Assembly: GCA_026874595.1 (NCBI GenBank)
Contig: CM049315.1
Coordinates: 65,593,389-65,657,388, forward strand
Direction of reading: 5' to 3'
Source: Sipunculus nudus
Lineage: Eukaryota; Annelida; Sipuncula; Golfingiida; Sipunculidae
DNA length: 64,000 nucleotides
In this document: positions 23,930 through 35,974 of the stretch, piece after piece
Position numbering within the stretch: position 1 is the stretch's first letter
Layout of the letters: every line of letters begins with the position of its first letter
The notes under the pieces: generated by a model
What the model was told of the DNA's origin: nothing
The model's input: the letters and a program-made list of their open reading frames with translations, nothing else
Database searches by the model: none
Position numbers and translations under genes: made by a program

Positions 23930-24764
23930 TATATGAAGAGAAGACAAATCTTAAATTGGTTAGTCAAACAAAATAATAACAACAGTGTAAGCTTTTTACA
24001 AGAATACATGGTCTAATCAGTGGCGAGGAGTAATGTATTTTTCACATGGAAATGCAAAGTATTGTGATGTATGTACTTTAATTGACAAGAATCTGGAATT
24101 AAGAGAAATAATAAATATACAGATCTTTCTGGGAGGTATATCATTGTGGAATGTTAAATTAATGGTTTTCCTGACTGCTTGTAAACACATATGCGCCAAA
24201 CCATGGAATTCAGCAAGTCAAATTTTATAAAATGATCCTCACTGAACTGTCAAAACTGAATATGGAAACAGATGTACAGATTATATGGGGCGGTGACTTT
24301 AATATACCTCTTACAGAACTTGACGTAGATTGAGGAAGGGCCACTGTTAAACATAATCCTGTCAATAAAATAACAACTATTATGGAAGCTTTAAACCTGT
24401 GTAATATATTGCGTCTCAAGCATGAAAACATAAATGCCTTTACTTGGCGATCAAATACTCCTTTAATTCAGAGACGTCTAGATTATTTTTAATAACAAAC
24501 ACGTTGCAGTCTTTTGTTACAAAACGTGATATAATTCGATCTGTTAGCACAGACCATTCAACAATTTTACTATATGTAAACTCCAGCAAAGATAACAAAA
24601 TTAGACCTCACTGGTGTATGAGCAATGAATTATTAAATGATACTGACTATTTGAAATTGATTAAGGAAAACATCAGTGAATGGAAACAGGAAATGAATAC
24701 TGAAAAGGCAAAGACAAAATGGGAATATCTAAAATGCAAAATTAGAGAGTTCACGATAAAGTAA
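23930..24764 (+). pseudogene. LINE ORF2 endonuclease domain, broken
   Basis: Recognisable pieces are YFSHGNAKYCDVCTLID near 24,030, WGGDFNIPL near 24,288, RRLDYFLIT near 24,475 and STDHSTILL near 24,548. They correspond to the APE-type endonuclease core (GDFN, RLDY and SDH-type motifs) that nicks target DNA. At least one stop codon (near 24,330) and frame changes interrupt it. The last 100 codons are open but continue only into linker sequence. Confidence 0.8.
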
Positions 24765-25379
24765 AGTAAATCAAGGCTAAACGACTCAAAGAAAATAAAG
24801 TGAGTTTTGAAAATAAAGTTGCTAAACTTGAACAAGAATTAAGATGTTCTGATACACCTGAAACGCAAGATTTATACCACACAACAAAGCAAAAGTAACA
24901 GGAACATTACGACAACATCACACGAGGAGTTATAATCAGGTCAAAGGCTCAGTGGCTCCAACAGGGAGAAAAGGGGTCTAGGTATTTTTAAACCTTGAGA
25001 AAGAAATAAAATAACTCTGTAATTAGACAAATTTATTGTTATGGTGAATATATTATAGATTCCAAAGATGTTATGAGATTTATTTAAAACACATTTGAAG
25101 ACAAATATAGGGAAAATGAAACTGAGTTGCAAGATTTTTTTCTAAGACTCAAACGCCGAAGAATAAAATAAATGATATAGAAGCTGAGTCATGAGGGGCA
25201 AACATCACCAAAAGTGAGGTGTATATATGTTTAAAGTCTATGAAAAATAACAAAACTCTAAGAAATGACGGTTCTATAATTCTACATAGCATTATTTTAT
25301 GATCTTGAATAGTATTCAACTTAATGTATAAATGAAAACTATGATACTGGATCGTTGACATCAACACAAAGACAAACCT

Positions 25380-26340
25380 GTACAATTAATTTCTAAACCA
25401 GGAAAGGATTTAAACTATTTGAATGGCTGGAGACCGATCTGCTTGTTAAATGTTGATGTAAAAATGATAAGCATTGAAAAATATCTGCATAAATTTATAA
25501 AGCCTGATAAGTATGCATTTATAAAAGGTCGATATATCGGAGAACCTATGAGATTGATTTGGGATATAATGTACTATACTGCTGAAGAGACACTCCCAGG
25601 GATAATGTATGCAGCTGATTTAGAATCTGTTTTCGACAGTGTAGATCATGATTTTATTTTGGCATCTTTAAAATACTAATATTAGATTACGATATACAGA
25701 TTTATATTATTATTAATATTTAATATTGTTTTTTGAAATATTGAATATAATGATAAGACAATATAAAGATATTCATGGAATACAGATTGGAAATACCACT
25801 TGTCAAAATGTGTATGTTTGCAGATGGCACAATTGTTTTAGTTAAGGATGTTGATTCATTGAGCAAGGTTCTTGAAGTGCAGCAAATGTTTGAATATTAT
25901 TCGTCACTTAAAATGAATCGCACCAAGTCAGAGGCAACTTGTATTGGGCCAATAAAAGATAAGGTATTGGAGAATTTTAATTGGCAACCACATTTAACAT
26001 GTGGAAAAGCAGAACTCTTACAATATATGGCAGCGCACAGGTGGTACGCTTATTGGAAATTACAAAACTACTTTATGTAACTTATATATTAGTACCACCG
26101 AAAACTACAGTACAGGATTTAAAAAGACTACTGTGTAACTTTATTTGGAGCGCTAAGAGGCCTAAAGTAAAATATGCAACCATTATTGGAGAGTATGAGA
26201 AGGGGGGGGGGGGGGTCAATTTTCCAGACACTGAATGCAAAATAAAGACACAAAGAATAATGTGGATTAAACGCATTTTTTGTTCAGAAGAATCTGCCAG
26301 TAGTAAAGTTTTGAATTTCAAATTAAGGAAGATAGGCTGA
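25380..26340 (+). pseudogene. LINE ORF2 reverse transcriptase domain, broken
   Basis: The first part carries LNGWRPICLLNVDVKM and AADLESVFDSVDHDF, equivalent to the WRPISLLN and first catalytic-Asp blocks. A stop at about 25,680 follows, and the section up to the next block is too short, indicating a deletion. The active-site block reads FADG (25,816-25,827) instead of FADD. After another break, FIWSAKRPKVKYATIIG and YEKGGGGVNFPD match the post-RT region. An 11-base G run there (about 26,204-26,214) inflates the glycine stretch. It is not functional. Confidence 0.85.
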
Positions 26341-26519
26341 TTGAACTGTATCAGAGGAAACTTTTATATGAATGAGTAACCTAAAGGATTGCTAAGATTT
26401 TGTTTGAAATGTTAAGAGCAGTGAGCTTCATATGTATCAGTTTTGCCTGAATCGACAGAAGATATCATATATCAAAGCATATTATATATAATAATAACAT
26501 ACCTCTATACAACAAACAT

Positions 26520-27230
26520 TATGTAAGTAGCAAATTATATTATATAAAAGACCTGGTAAATTATGATGGAAAATGGAAGCCATGGGGAAAAATATGGAAG
26601 AAGAATATATGTATGAATCACATTGATTTTATGTTTTGGATGGCATTTAACCAGGCTATTCCAAAAACCTTGAGAAACAGGTTTATAGGGTATGAACTAG
26701 TACATGATGAGGGAAAAGAAGTTGACAGTGTTGTAACTTTGAACGGTTCAGAAAAATCGGATACGTTTAATGCTGAAGTGTGTGTAAGACTTTGCTAGAG
26801 AAAATATGGGGAAACTCCTAAAGCTCAGAAATACCAAGTAAATAGTATCGAGGTGAAATAGGAATATGTTTATCGTGGAATATAAAAAAGTACCTTAGAC
26901 ACTCATATTAGAGAGTTTCAATAAAAATATTAAATATCTACATTCCTCTAAACGATCAGTTGTATAAGTGGAATTTGAAGGACAACCCTTGATGTTCATT
27001 TTGATTTGAGCAAAGAGAGAAGGTACTACATTTCTGGACTGTATGTTTGCTAAGAACCTTTACCTGTAAATAACATCCTGGTTACAGAAGTATAATGTTA
27101 ATTTACCACCAATATCACCATCTGTAATCATATATGGCATAATACAAGTTGGTGAAGATAACATGTTAATTAACCAAATGTTGCCGCTGGTCAAACCTGT
27201 CTTGTATAGACAAAGGGAGTGCTAGCATTC
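26520..27230 (+). pseudogene. LINE ORF2 C-terminal remnant
   Basis: The reading resumes with a KDLVNYDGKWKPW segment and an open frame at 26,613-26,798 (tail of ORF2). It degrades with stops until about 27,230, where LPLVKPVLYRQRE can still be read. Confidence 0.55.
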
Positions 27231-27480
27231 TGCTATGCTTGCTGTATTTAAAAGTACATTAATGGATATTGAAAACACTGAAAGACACATAAATATCTAA
27301 ATATCTAAATATGCATTAAAAAAATCGAGTGAATTGAAATATGAGTAAAAACTAGTACTTGTAAATAAGTACAGTCATACTATGTATGGTGTGATCATGT
27401 GAAACATAACTAGTATCACAGTGTACCTAGACTATGTATAAGTATTTGTAATAGATTGTTTGCCTGACATTAAAAAAAAA

Positions 27481-28829
27481 TCGCTTATGATGAAATATCA
27501 AGTGAGCTTTTAACGTCATGGAAAATATCTGAGGCGAAAAACGAAGGTAAAAAAAAAATGCTGCCGCCGGAGGTCAATGAGTGGACCATGAGTAATAACT
27601 TAAAAATTAAAACATGAGGGTAATTACTCGCCTGAAACATATTGCGGTTAGAGCGGCCCTGAGTAGAGCACATAGCTCCTGCTGGAAAACAGGCCAACTA
27701 AATTCGAATCATAATGTACTAAAGTCTTGCAGGCTCATTTTACACAATGGTACACTTTCCTATCGTTTTCGTGTAATCCTGCTATGTGACCAACAAACCA
27801 ACATACTCAGGTGGAAACATAACCTCCTTGACTGAGGTCAGAGTAATTAATCAGATAATCTGACCATCACCGGACCAAACTTAATGGTGGGAGTGGCGGG
27901 ATAGTCATTATTGACCCGAAAACGTAGGGCAATGAACTTTACTAAATTCATGTACCTAAATATACGCCTCGGGAGCTATCAAATTTTAGTTTTAATCATT
28001 TATTGTGCCCCACCAAGCGCCCCTCCCTACCAAGTTCAAGCTCCGCTGATATTGACAATTTTTTTAACGTCGCATCACATTCAGAGAAGCAAAGGACCCG
28101 AAGGAAGATTGTATAAAAGTATGAATAAAATAACAACTAATCTAAACGATATTTTGTGTATTTGATATCATTATACCTATATATTACATATAAGCACAGT
28201 ACTTGAATAGCAAATACACTTGCTCCTATTCGAAACAAGTAGTCCAGGAGAGCAGGGCACGCCGGTACTGGGCATTTGGAAAACATGAGCACCACAAGGA
28301 TGCATAATACACAAGTCTTATAGTACTTCAGCCAGACCCAAAAATTTGGATCATCGGTACCATTTTGGTGACAAATTTTCACCATGTGTGCTTGATAGGT
28401 ATACATGTGTGATAATAAAAATGCCTGATAGCAGTATGAAAGTGGTAGCTTTCAGTGAATAAATGGATGTTTTATGTCGGATGACGTATATATTTTTTTT
28501 CATCTCAAGGACACCGACTTCCGAGTAGATATAAGACTCATACTACTAATATGCAAAACGTATCCAGTCAAATTTGGTCTCAAATGATAGCTTAAACCAT
28601 ACGCTTCAGTATGACATGCTATTTATGGCCACTGGGTGTTTACTGCTTAAGTAATACATTCTTATAGTTACACTCACCCTAGGAAAAACGACAAAGGAGT
28701 TGTAATATAAATATACTTTATAAAACTTTATATGCCAAACTTATATCAAGCAAAATAATGTTTTTAATGATGTATCATTTATAATCAATAGGTGTTTACC
28801 GATAGTTAAACTTAAACAATACCCTCACA
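27481..28829. other. intergenic DNA, no supported gene
   Basis: A minus-strand open frame at 28,137-28,406 has hydrophobic stretches but no splice support or family match. I do not call it. Confidence 0.4.
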
Positions 28830-28970
28830 GGGGCAGATCGAGGGTTTAAAATGGAGGGGGTCCACGCCAGGACTGATGGCAAAGTTGTAAAATGGTCCCT
28901 AGGTCCGAAAAAAGAGGGGGGGGGGGGGGGTTTCCAGGACACAAAACTTTGTCTGAAACCTTTAAAAAGT
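28830..28970 (+). repeat. degraded copy of the GGATCC-ended small element
   Basis: It matches 63,733-63,870 over GGGGGTCCA..CCAGG, GGTCCCTAGGTCCGAAAA, a long G run and a GGTCTGAA/TTGTCTGAAACC..TTTAAAAAGTTG stretch. The terminal GGATCC has decayed (GAGATCGAGGG-like). Confidence 0.6.
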
Positions 28971-30156
28971 TGTGGCGACTGGAAAGGGATGGCTTCTGCC
29001 TCACCCTTGAGAAAAATACTCCATATATACAATACGTCAACAGATATAACGTTATGTCGGTAACCGAATACAGCAGGTTCTGCCGCAACTGTCATCTCCA
29101 AGTTCTGTGGTAATATTGATCACTGGACTGGTATTTTGTTTGTAAGCTATATAGGTTGTAATAACTTGTGCAAGCCAAAAAATTATAACTCATTTCATTC
29201 CATTGGAGATGGTCAAAAGATGACTAAATAAGAATGAGGTGTGCTGAATTATTTTAAGATTTATCTCTACTCTATTTTAACTTTGCTGATCACAAGTGTT
29301 TGTATTCATAATGTTATGACCAATACCCAGCATATTGATCCCATAACTAGTATGTCAGTGTCAGTTGCAAGTCTGGCCACTTATGTTGACTTGAGTCAAA
29401 ATGATCTTTTTCAGTTCTTCCTACTCAAGTCAGGAAGTTGATTTTACCTAAGATTTGTAATGAGCTTGACCAAACATTGATAATGTGACTTTTACAAGTA
29501 TATAAACTACAGATGGCACCATTTATGTTTATCTATCGTCTGTGAGCAAAACCGGTACATTTCCAGTTTTTTTTTCTGAATGGTAAGAAAATTTAATCTA
29601 TATGTAGCTTACCGATTAGAATGGACTAATCTGAAATGGTATTTCCTTAGTTTTACTCTCTATTGTTCCTTCATTATTCGCGATTATGAACAATGCAAAA
29701 GTAAGACTTTTTTTTCTTTTTGTGAATGACAGACTGTAATTATTAGTGTGATCTATATCAAGGCACAACTCGTAATTGCTAGACCTGGGATGTTCAGACG
29801 TTGTGTATACAGGTTCTCTTAAACTCTCCTTAGTCGATAAGAATTAGATCACTGACCAATATAGATTCAGCTGAGCATTATGACCAGCGGGACACTTAGT
29901 AAAGTTAAACATTTAAAATAAACAGAAGAGGTAACAGGTTATAATGTATTTAAGATATAGAATATGTTTACTTATATAAAGTTTCACTGTTCAGCGTGAA
30001 TGTTCGCTGTGTGATAAAGACTCTTTAAAGAATTGTTTGTTACATAATTTCACAACTAGGCCCTTGTGTATTTTAAACTCCATGTTCCAAAATAAAACTA
30101 TGTTAGTTTAAAGGGGAATAAGCAATATCAGTTTATAACTTCATAATCATATAAAT
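28971..30156. other. intergenic DNA, no gene seen
   Basis: The sequence is AT-rich with only short frames. Confidence 0.4.
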
Positions 30157-30344
30157 ATGCAATCGCCTTCTGACAGAAAAACACCAAATCAGATGAGTTC
30201 TGTTTTGCATGGTTGGAAAGATAACACCGAGTGGAATATGAAAATCATTTCGTCATTTTTATTTTGGATTATCATCGGGGCTTTTACAAGTCTAATATAT
30301 CTTATAGTTAGCCTGGCTACCTTGCCAAATCAAGTCATAAGAAA
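30157..30344 (+). CDS. candidate first coding exon with one membrane helix
   Basis: An ATG opens a frame with a polar ~28-residue N-terminus. A strongly hydrophobic stretch follows, beginning SSFLFWIIIGAFTSLIYLIV. The frame runs into AGAAA|GTAAGC, a good 5' splice site. Left unspliced it stops at 30,346. No next exon was recognised, so the product is unknown. It may be chance. Confidence 0.25.
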
Positions 30345-30348
30345 GTAA

Positions 30349-33300
30349 GCACTTGCAAGGAATTAAATTAAAAATCACCAGAAGAATGACAAATCAGTTA
30401 CTTTCATGTTTATTATCATGTGTTTTTCTACTGAAATGTTTAAATAAAAGAAAATAATATGAAAACAAAATTGTTTTAGAATATGTATCTACATTTTGTG
30501 ATCTAACAGTTACAATTATATCCAACTAAGCGAGAGATGATATTCTCTTAAGGGCAGAACCATACATCCCATTGATATTATATTTGTTCGGCCAGTACAA
30601 CAGTCAGTAATTATCATGAGCTCCCTCAAACCTGTGGAATGACAGGGACACATGTTGCTTTGACTGTTCAGTGGAAAAATTGCATTTTAAAGTTTAAAAC
30701 AAAATGATCTCAATGGCACTCCCTGGTGCAAGTACATAGCCGAAGGCGAACCATGTATGTCTTACGATCCGGTAAAGTTGGTTTACCTTTGAAACATAAA
30801 CCCTGAACTCGTGAGTCCAAGCAAGTTTGAATTAAATTAGATTTGTTCAACTTCAACAACTGATTTTATTAATTTGGGCTTATCACTAGCATTTTCTGGA
30901 CTTTGTATTAACATAAAACCGGAACAGGATGAGTTATTGCACTTACTGGCCATATTGCAAACTGGTATATATTCTCGTTAAAACACTGTTTGCCCCACGA
31001 TTCAAATAAGCATCTGGTTTCCGTTATAGAAAAAAATATTTATTTAGAAATCTCTCTCCTGTCAGAACTTACAGCTCTGCTTCACAATTGGTCCTGACAC
31101 AAAGGCAAACTGCAATATCTATCATTTATTTATGGTGCCACCCAAACAAAATGTTGTAGGTACATGTACTGCTCTTGCCTTGTTTTATATGTTAATTTTG
31201 TTGGAAATATTTACATAGAAATATTTCAACAGACAACATAACCCACTCTCAGCCGAATGCTCTTTTATTTTTCGTGTAAAAAAAGCAAATTTGGCAAGAA
31301 GTGCAGATACGGCGGCCTAGTTTGTACGATATCACAAGTGACTTAGGCACCAATATAACAAAAACATACAAATAAAAATATACTGCTAAAAATAACTTGT
31401 CGCCCTTTTCTTTTTTTCAACCGGAGACATGCAAAAATCATATATTCAAACAACTAGCCGAGTACCCGTGCCTGCATACATGTCATGTGTGATATTCGGC
31501 TTGCGACATCCGAGTTTTAGTCTATACATCGGCCCTGGATAGCAGCCACGTGGAATAATTTGGAGGATTAACCAATCAGGAATCAATAAGTGCGACACAA
31601 ACGTACTCAAAAACATCAGCCAGGCATTAATTTTTTTTTCTGCGGATAGTTGTGGCAATGGGACATTTATCGGCTAACTGAAGAACGGAATAACACCTTT
31701 CTGTGACCACGCCCAAATCAACAAATTGTAGTTGGGTGCCAGACATGTTTTTCTCTGTCAGCTAAAAGACTTCAGACTTTATTAATAACTTTATAAAACC
31801 AAACTAGTCACGGTTGGTCCTATCAGATATACACCTTGTGTTATTTAATAAATTAGCTCAAATTATACAAACTGCAATGATACAGGGTGAGGAAAAGTAT
31901 TCATATTTTTAGAATTTGGAAAGCTATATACATGAATGACACACCAGATGAAAGCTATAAATGCCTACTATCAACTGACATCAAACTTGTTTTTAAACAG
32001 GCATTATATAAGATGTTATAACTAAATAATATATATATAAAACTGTGTCTTGCAAAATTGCTATTTCAGTGCAAGTACATTTCAAAACAGGCTGATATTT
32101 TACAGAAAGCTACCACTTTCATACTGCTATCAGGCATTTTTATTATCTACACACATACACCTTTCAAAAAAACATTGATAGCAATTGTCACCTGTTTGGT
32201 ACCGATGAACCCTCTGGCTGATGTACTATTATGTCTTGTGACCTTTCACCTTGTTAAATATATGTGAATTTTGCAGAGAAATTATATTTATGCTATATGT
32301 TATATTGGTTAATAATGATAATGATTTTCATGAAAATCCATCAATTTTTGGTAAGTCATCTAAGATTGGTTAATTTATTGGTTAATTCTTCTTCATCAAA
32401 ACATGCAATCACATTCATGGTAGGTTATCGCAGTGATATCATTAAGTGGCTTGGTGACCTCATTAAATATTCGTGGGTTTTGCCCATGATGGAACTTGGA
32501 ATGTATTTGTAAGTAATCAGTGTGAGTTATGGTGTCTTTCGTCATAGCCCCTGTAAGTTAGCGCAGCGGAGGGACGGACCCTGGGTATATCATGATATAT
32601 AAGTCACACATGGGTGCATGAAGAGTGACGAGAGAATGTATCTGGGCATTGTCACGATAAATCAGCAGACCAAGTCCACTGAAATATCTTCACGAGCACT
32701 GGAGCAATGAGCTTAACAAAAAAAACAAAACTTTAACCTTAGTTCTTCATGAAGGACGGTGACCTGTGACCTTGACCTTCAACTTTTTAACCGAAGAATC
32801 ACAGGGGCTGCCTAACCCATTACACAATACATATATAAACATCGTTCAGGCAAAATGAAAAACGACATATTTTGATCGAAGCAGTGCGCCATCTGCTGCT
32901 AATCATAGGATAGAAAACTATAGAAACGGACGCGAAACAGCCTAAAAAACACCGTTCATTTTTAAGTATTACTTAATATCCCATGAACCAACGCACTTTT
33001 ATTTATGTAACAATCTCTCACAAGTTGCAAATGTCGTTCGACGCACTCGGTGAGTCTTTTCTGGCACGTAGACCCACTAAGCAGGTAACTTTACCCAACA
33101 TGTTACTCACGGCCGGTGCTAAAAAAGAGACGAGACTTTTTTATATTAAAATGTTTTGTTTTCTTAAGTTACAGTCAATTATCAGGACTCCGTTATTAAT
33201 TTATGGTTGAATTTTAAAAGTTTTAATTTTTCTTAGTGGTTGTGTTAAGCAGCCAGTGATCCTCAGCGACCCCTCGATTGGCGGCTAAGCAGGTGCCGAA

Positions 33301-33904
33301 GGAATCCTTTATTCACTAGGAATTTCGTTCATCCTTTGAGGTTTCCTGGAACGTCCCGGTAAGGAAATAAGCTGGCCAAACCGAGGCTCAGCAACTCCAG
33401 CCTTTGTTTGACAAGCAACACACTGGGATGAATGTTTCACTCACCAGTAACAACTTTCAGTAAGAGTTGTGATATTATTTCGCAGTTTTGTATCAAGTGA
33501 GAAAAAAAATACCATAGTAAATGATTAGGAGTTACTGCATCTGTGCATTATAAAAGCACTCCTAGAGGGTAGTCCTTTCGTTGGTGCACGGTTCCATTTT
33601 CGTCGTAAAAACAATGTATTCCTATCTATAAACCAAATAAATCTTAATTCTAAAACCTTGATATGAGACATTTTAATGGATCCTTACTAGAGAAGGCTCA
33701 AATAGAGTATAATAATAATAAAATGCGATCCCTCTGGCTTTGTAAATGTTTTAAACAAACTTAACATACAGTTTTATCTGCTTAGTCCTGTTGATATACG
33801 GTTATCCAAATGTTATTCATGGAATCATGGAAAACTTTAAAATACATCTTTTTTGCCAAGACAAAAGAATGATTGTTCTCGACATCAGACAAATATCCAC
33901 AGTA
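30349..33904. other. long stretch without a recognisable gene
   Basis: It contains short frames only, plus a GTGACCTGTGACCTTGACCTT stretch (around 32,760) of a kind that also occurs near 4,830 and 20,640. I see no array, RNA gene or splice-supported exon. Confidence 0.4.
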
Positions 33905-34112
33905 GAAGCGGATCCAGGAGGGGGGCCAAGGGGGTCCGTACCCCTCCCCCCCGCCCAGTTTCAGCCGAAACACTTTTTAAAAGGGTTCCAGACCAATATT
34001 TGCGGCCTGAACCCCCCTTTTCCGGACCTGGATACCGTTTTTAAGGTTTTGTGATTAGTTCTCCTTGGTTTAACCCCTCCTTTTACTAAATCCTGGATAG
34101 GACCCTGCAGCC
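33905..34112 (-). mobile_element. GGATCC-ended small non-autonomous element
   Basis: It begins AGAAGCGGATCCAGGAGGGG and ends near AATCCTGGATAGGACC, imperfect terminal inverted repeats. The interior matches 63,733-63,931 in reverse complement, including the GACCAATATTTGCGGCCTGAA segment. Confidence 0.65.
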
Positions 34113-34322
34113 AGGGGACACCCCAAGATTCATTTTAATGGATTAAACTGGTAATTTATCCCCATTTGTTCTTATATAACGATTATCACAATTGAACCAT
34201 TTGACAGTATTAGCGTGAATACAGGCGAAAGAACATAAAGCTGAGATATCTCAGATACTGCTGGAAGTAATATACGCTCAGAATAACGTAATTCTATAGC
34301 TATACATACTTTGCCACATCTA

Positions 34323-34435
34323 ACGTATTTCCTTGATGAGGACGCAGGGCCTTAAATAGTCGCATTCCTTATTTAGTCGCCGGGGAAAAACAATGTCCCA
34401 GAAAAATAAACCACCGTGCGTCTAGGAAATACGGT
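34323..34435. mobile_element. ~115-bp palindromic element (MITE-like)
   Basis: Terminal inverted repeats are ACGTATTTCCTTGATGAGGACGC on the left (split by small mismatches) and GCGTCTAGGAAATACGGT on the right. The interior is also partly self-complementary (AAATAGTCGC..). A related end, ACCGTATTTTCTTGATCAGAC, occurs at about 63,107. Confidence 0.6.
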
Positions 34436-35080
34436 ATAAGAACTTGTTCTGTGACATTCTCAATAATCAGTTCTTAGAAATAACCAGATATAACTGTCCA
34501 AGAAGATCATTGTTGTGGACACTGTCAATTTGTAGGATTTAATATCTGTCCTATCTGTAAATTATAATAACGTCTATTAAAATTTGTGAATCTGGGCATG
34601 AATATAGTAATCACGGTTAACTTACGGTCCATTAACATTATGTTTTTTTATATATAATTATATAAATATATCAACACTTCGTACCAATTATCAAAATGAT
34701 AGACGGTGCAGGTGATTTAAAGTCTTGCTTGTCTTCTGGATAATGTGAGCGGTAATCATTAAAGCACGGACGTGAAAAACAAGGAAAGACCTGTGAACGA
34801 AGCGAGAGCAATGGATCTAGAGAGGCAACCACCATGAGAAACGGTGCTGCTTCTGTAGCGTGATCCCGATTAACTGAAAAAATAATTGTAAGAAGGTCTT
34901 AACAAGAGCAAAACATTCGTAATAACGTCACAATTAAATTAGAACTGGGTGTAATTTAAACATTCCTGAGACAGCCGTGTCATCTTCCTGGAAGCACATG
35001 AAGCGGTAACAAAGTGGAAACGCAGGGACGTCAATTCAGGGGGGAGGGGTATATCCGCACATTTTTAGCAATAAAAGGCA

Positions 35081-35128
<48 letters not shown>

Positions 35129-35135
35129 ATTTATT

Positions 35136-35188
<53 letters not shown>

Positions 35189-35336
35189 TCGTTTTAGGTC
35201 TTGAACTGTCGGAAACGATGCCAGGTGTATACTACGGTTTTTTTTTCCATATTTCCAAATCTGTCTTGAGAAAGCTATTCGGTGGTAAATAGTGGCTCTC
35301 TGTTACTGAGTGCTTGGAATTCTTCATCCCTAACTT

Positions 35337-35387
<51 letters not shown>

Positions 35388-35395
35388 TATATATA
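35081..35395. repeat. three (TA)n tracts
   Basis: Tracts lie at about 35,085-35,126, 35,139-35,181 and 35,342-35,395. The short intervening DNA has no gene. Confidence 0.95.
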
Positions 35396-35477
35396 TAATA
35401 AATTTTAATATGCGTGTTCTATCCAGGGATGCCACTTTAAGTGAGATTAGACCCTCCAGATGTGTAGTCAGGCCGAG

Positions 35478-35527
35478 ACATCATTAGTCCGCCGGCTCAT
35501 GTTCTGTGCTTGACTCACTAATGATGT
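35478..35527. repeat. 11-bp inverted repeat
   Basis: ACATCATTAGT and ACTAATGATGT are perfect arms separated by 28 bases. It may be a stem or the remains of a small element. Confidence 0.6.
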
Positions 35528-35974
35528 ATCAAACCTTGTACTCAATATGACCTCCCTTCTGGGCAATAATACAGACGGATACAACCGTAAATTCAACCTG
35601 CACCGAGCTACTCAAGGCAATATAATATCATTAGACCTAGTCTATACCTGTTAATGTTTACCAGCCTGACGGCTTCATGCCGTGACAAGCGTATCATGTA
35701 TCATTTATATTGCTAAGGTCAATAATTATGGTCTCAAGATGAAAGTGTTGTTTGACATTAAATTAATAGACTAGATCTATCATGATTTTAGAGGGCTGTT
35801 AGTATCGTGTAAAATGAAGCTTAATTAAAAATCCTCGAAGACTGATGAAAGGCTGTTCGCCAAGTTGACAATCAAACTTAAGGAACACTCCCTACACAGT
35901 GACTACATGCAGCATTTGTTCATTGTCTGTATGTGAGGCTGTGATTTGAAAATTTGGATGTGTTTCGCCCGATG

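Larger units (their letters stand above)
22850..27480 (+). mobile_element. degraded non-LTR retrotransposon (LINE, Tx1/L1-like)
   Basis: Fragments occur in LINE order on the plus strand: an ORF1-like coiled-coil region, an APE-type endonuclease, a reverse transcriptase and its C-terminal region, then an A-rich tail (TTAAAAAAAAA at about 27,471-27,480). All parts are broken by stops, frameshifts and deletions. The 5' boundary is not visible and I found no target-site duplication. The Tx1/L1 label rests on the ORF1 style and on the C-terminal FIWS..KRPKVKY and YEKGG..NFPD pattern. Confidence 0.85.

Noticed and set aside
35014-35435. Tyr-Ile repeat proteins
   Set aside because: They read through (TA)n tracts; there is no coding evidence in the flanks. 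The same applies at 42,974-43,311.
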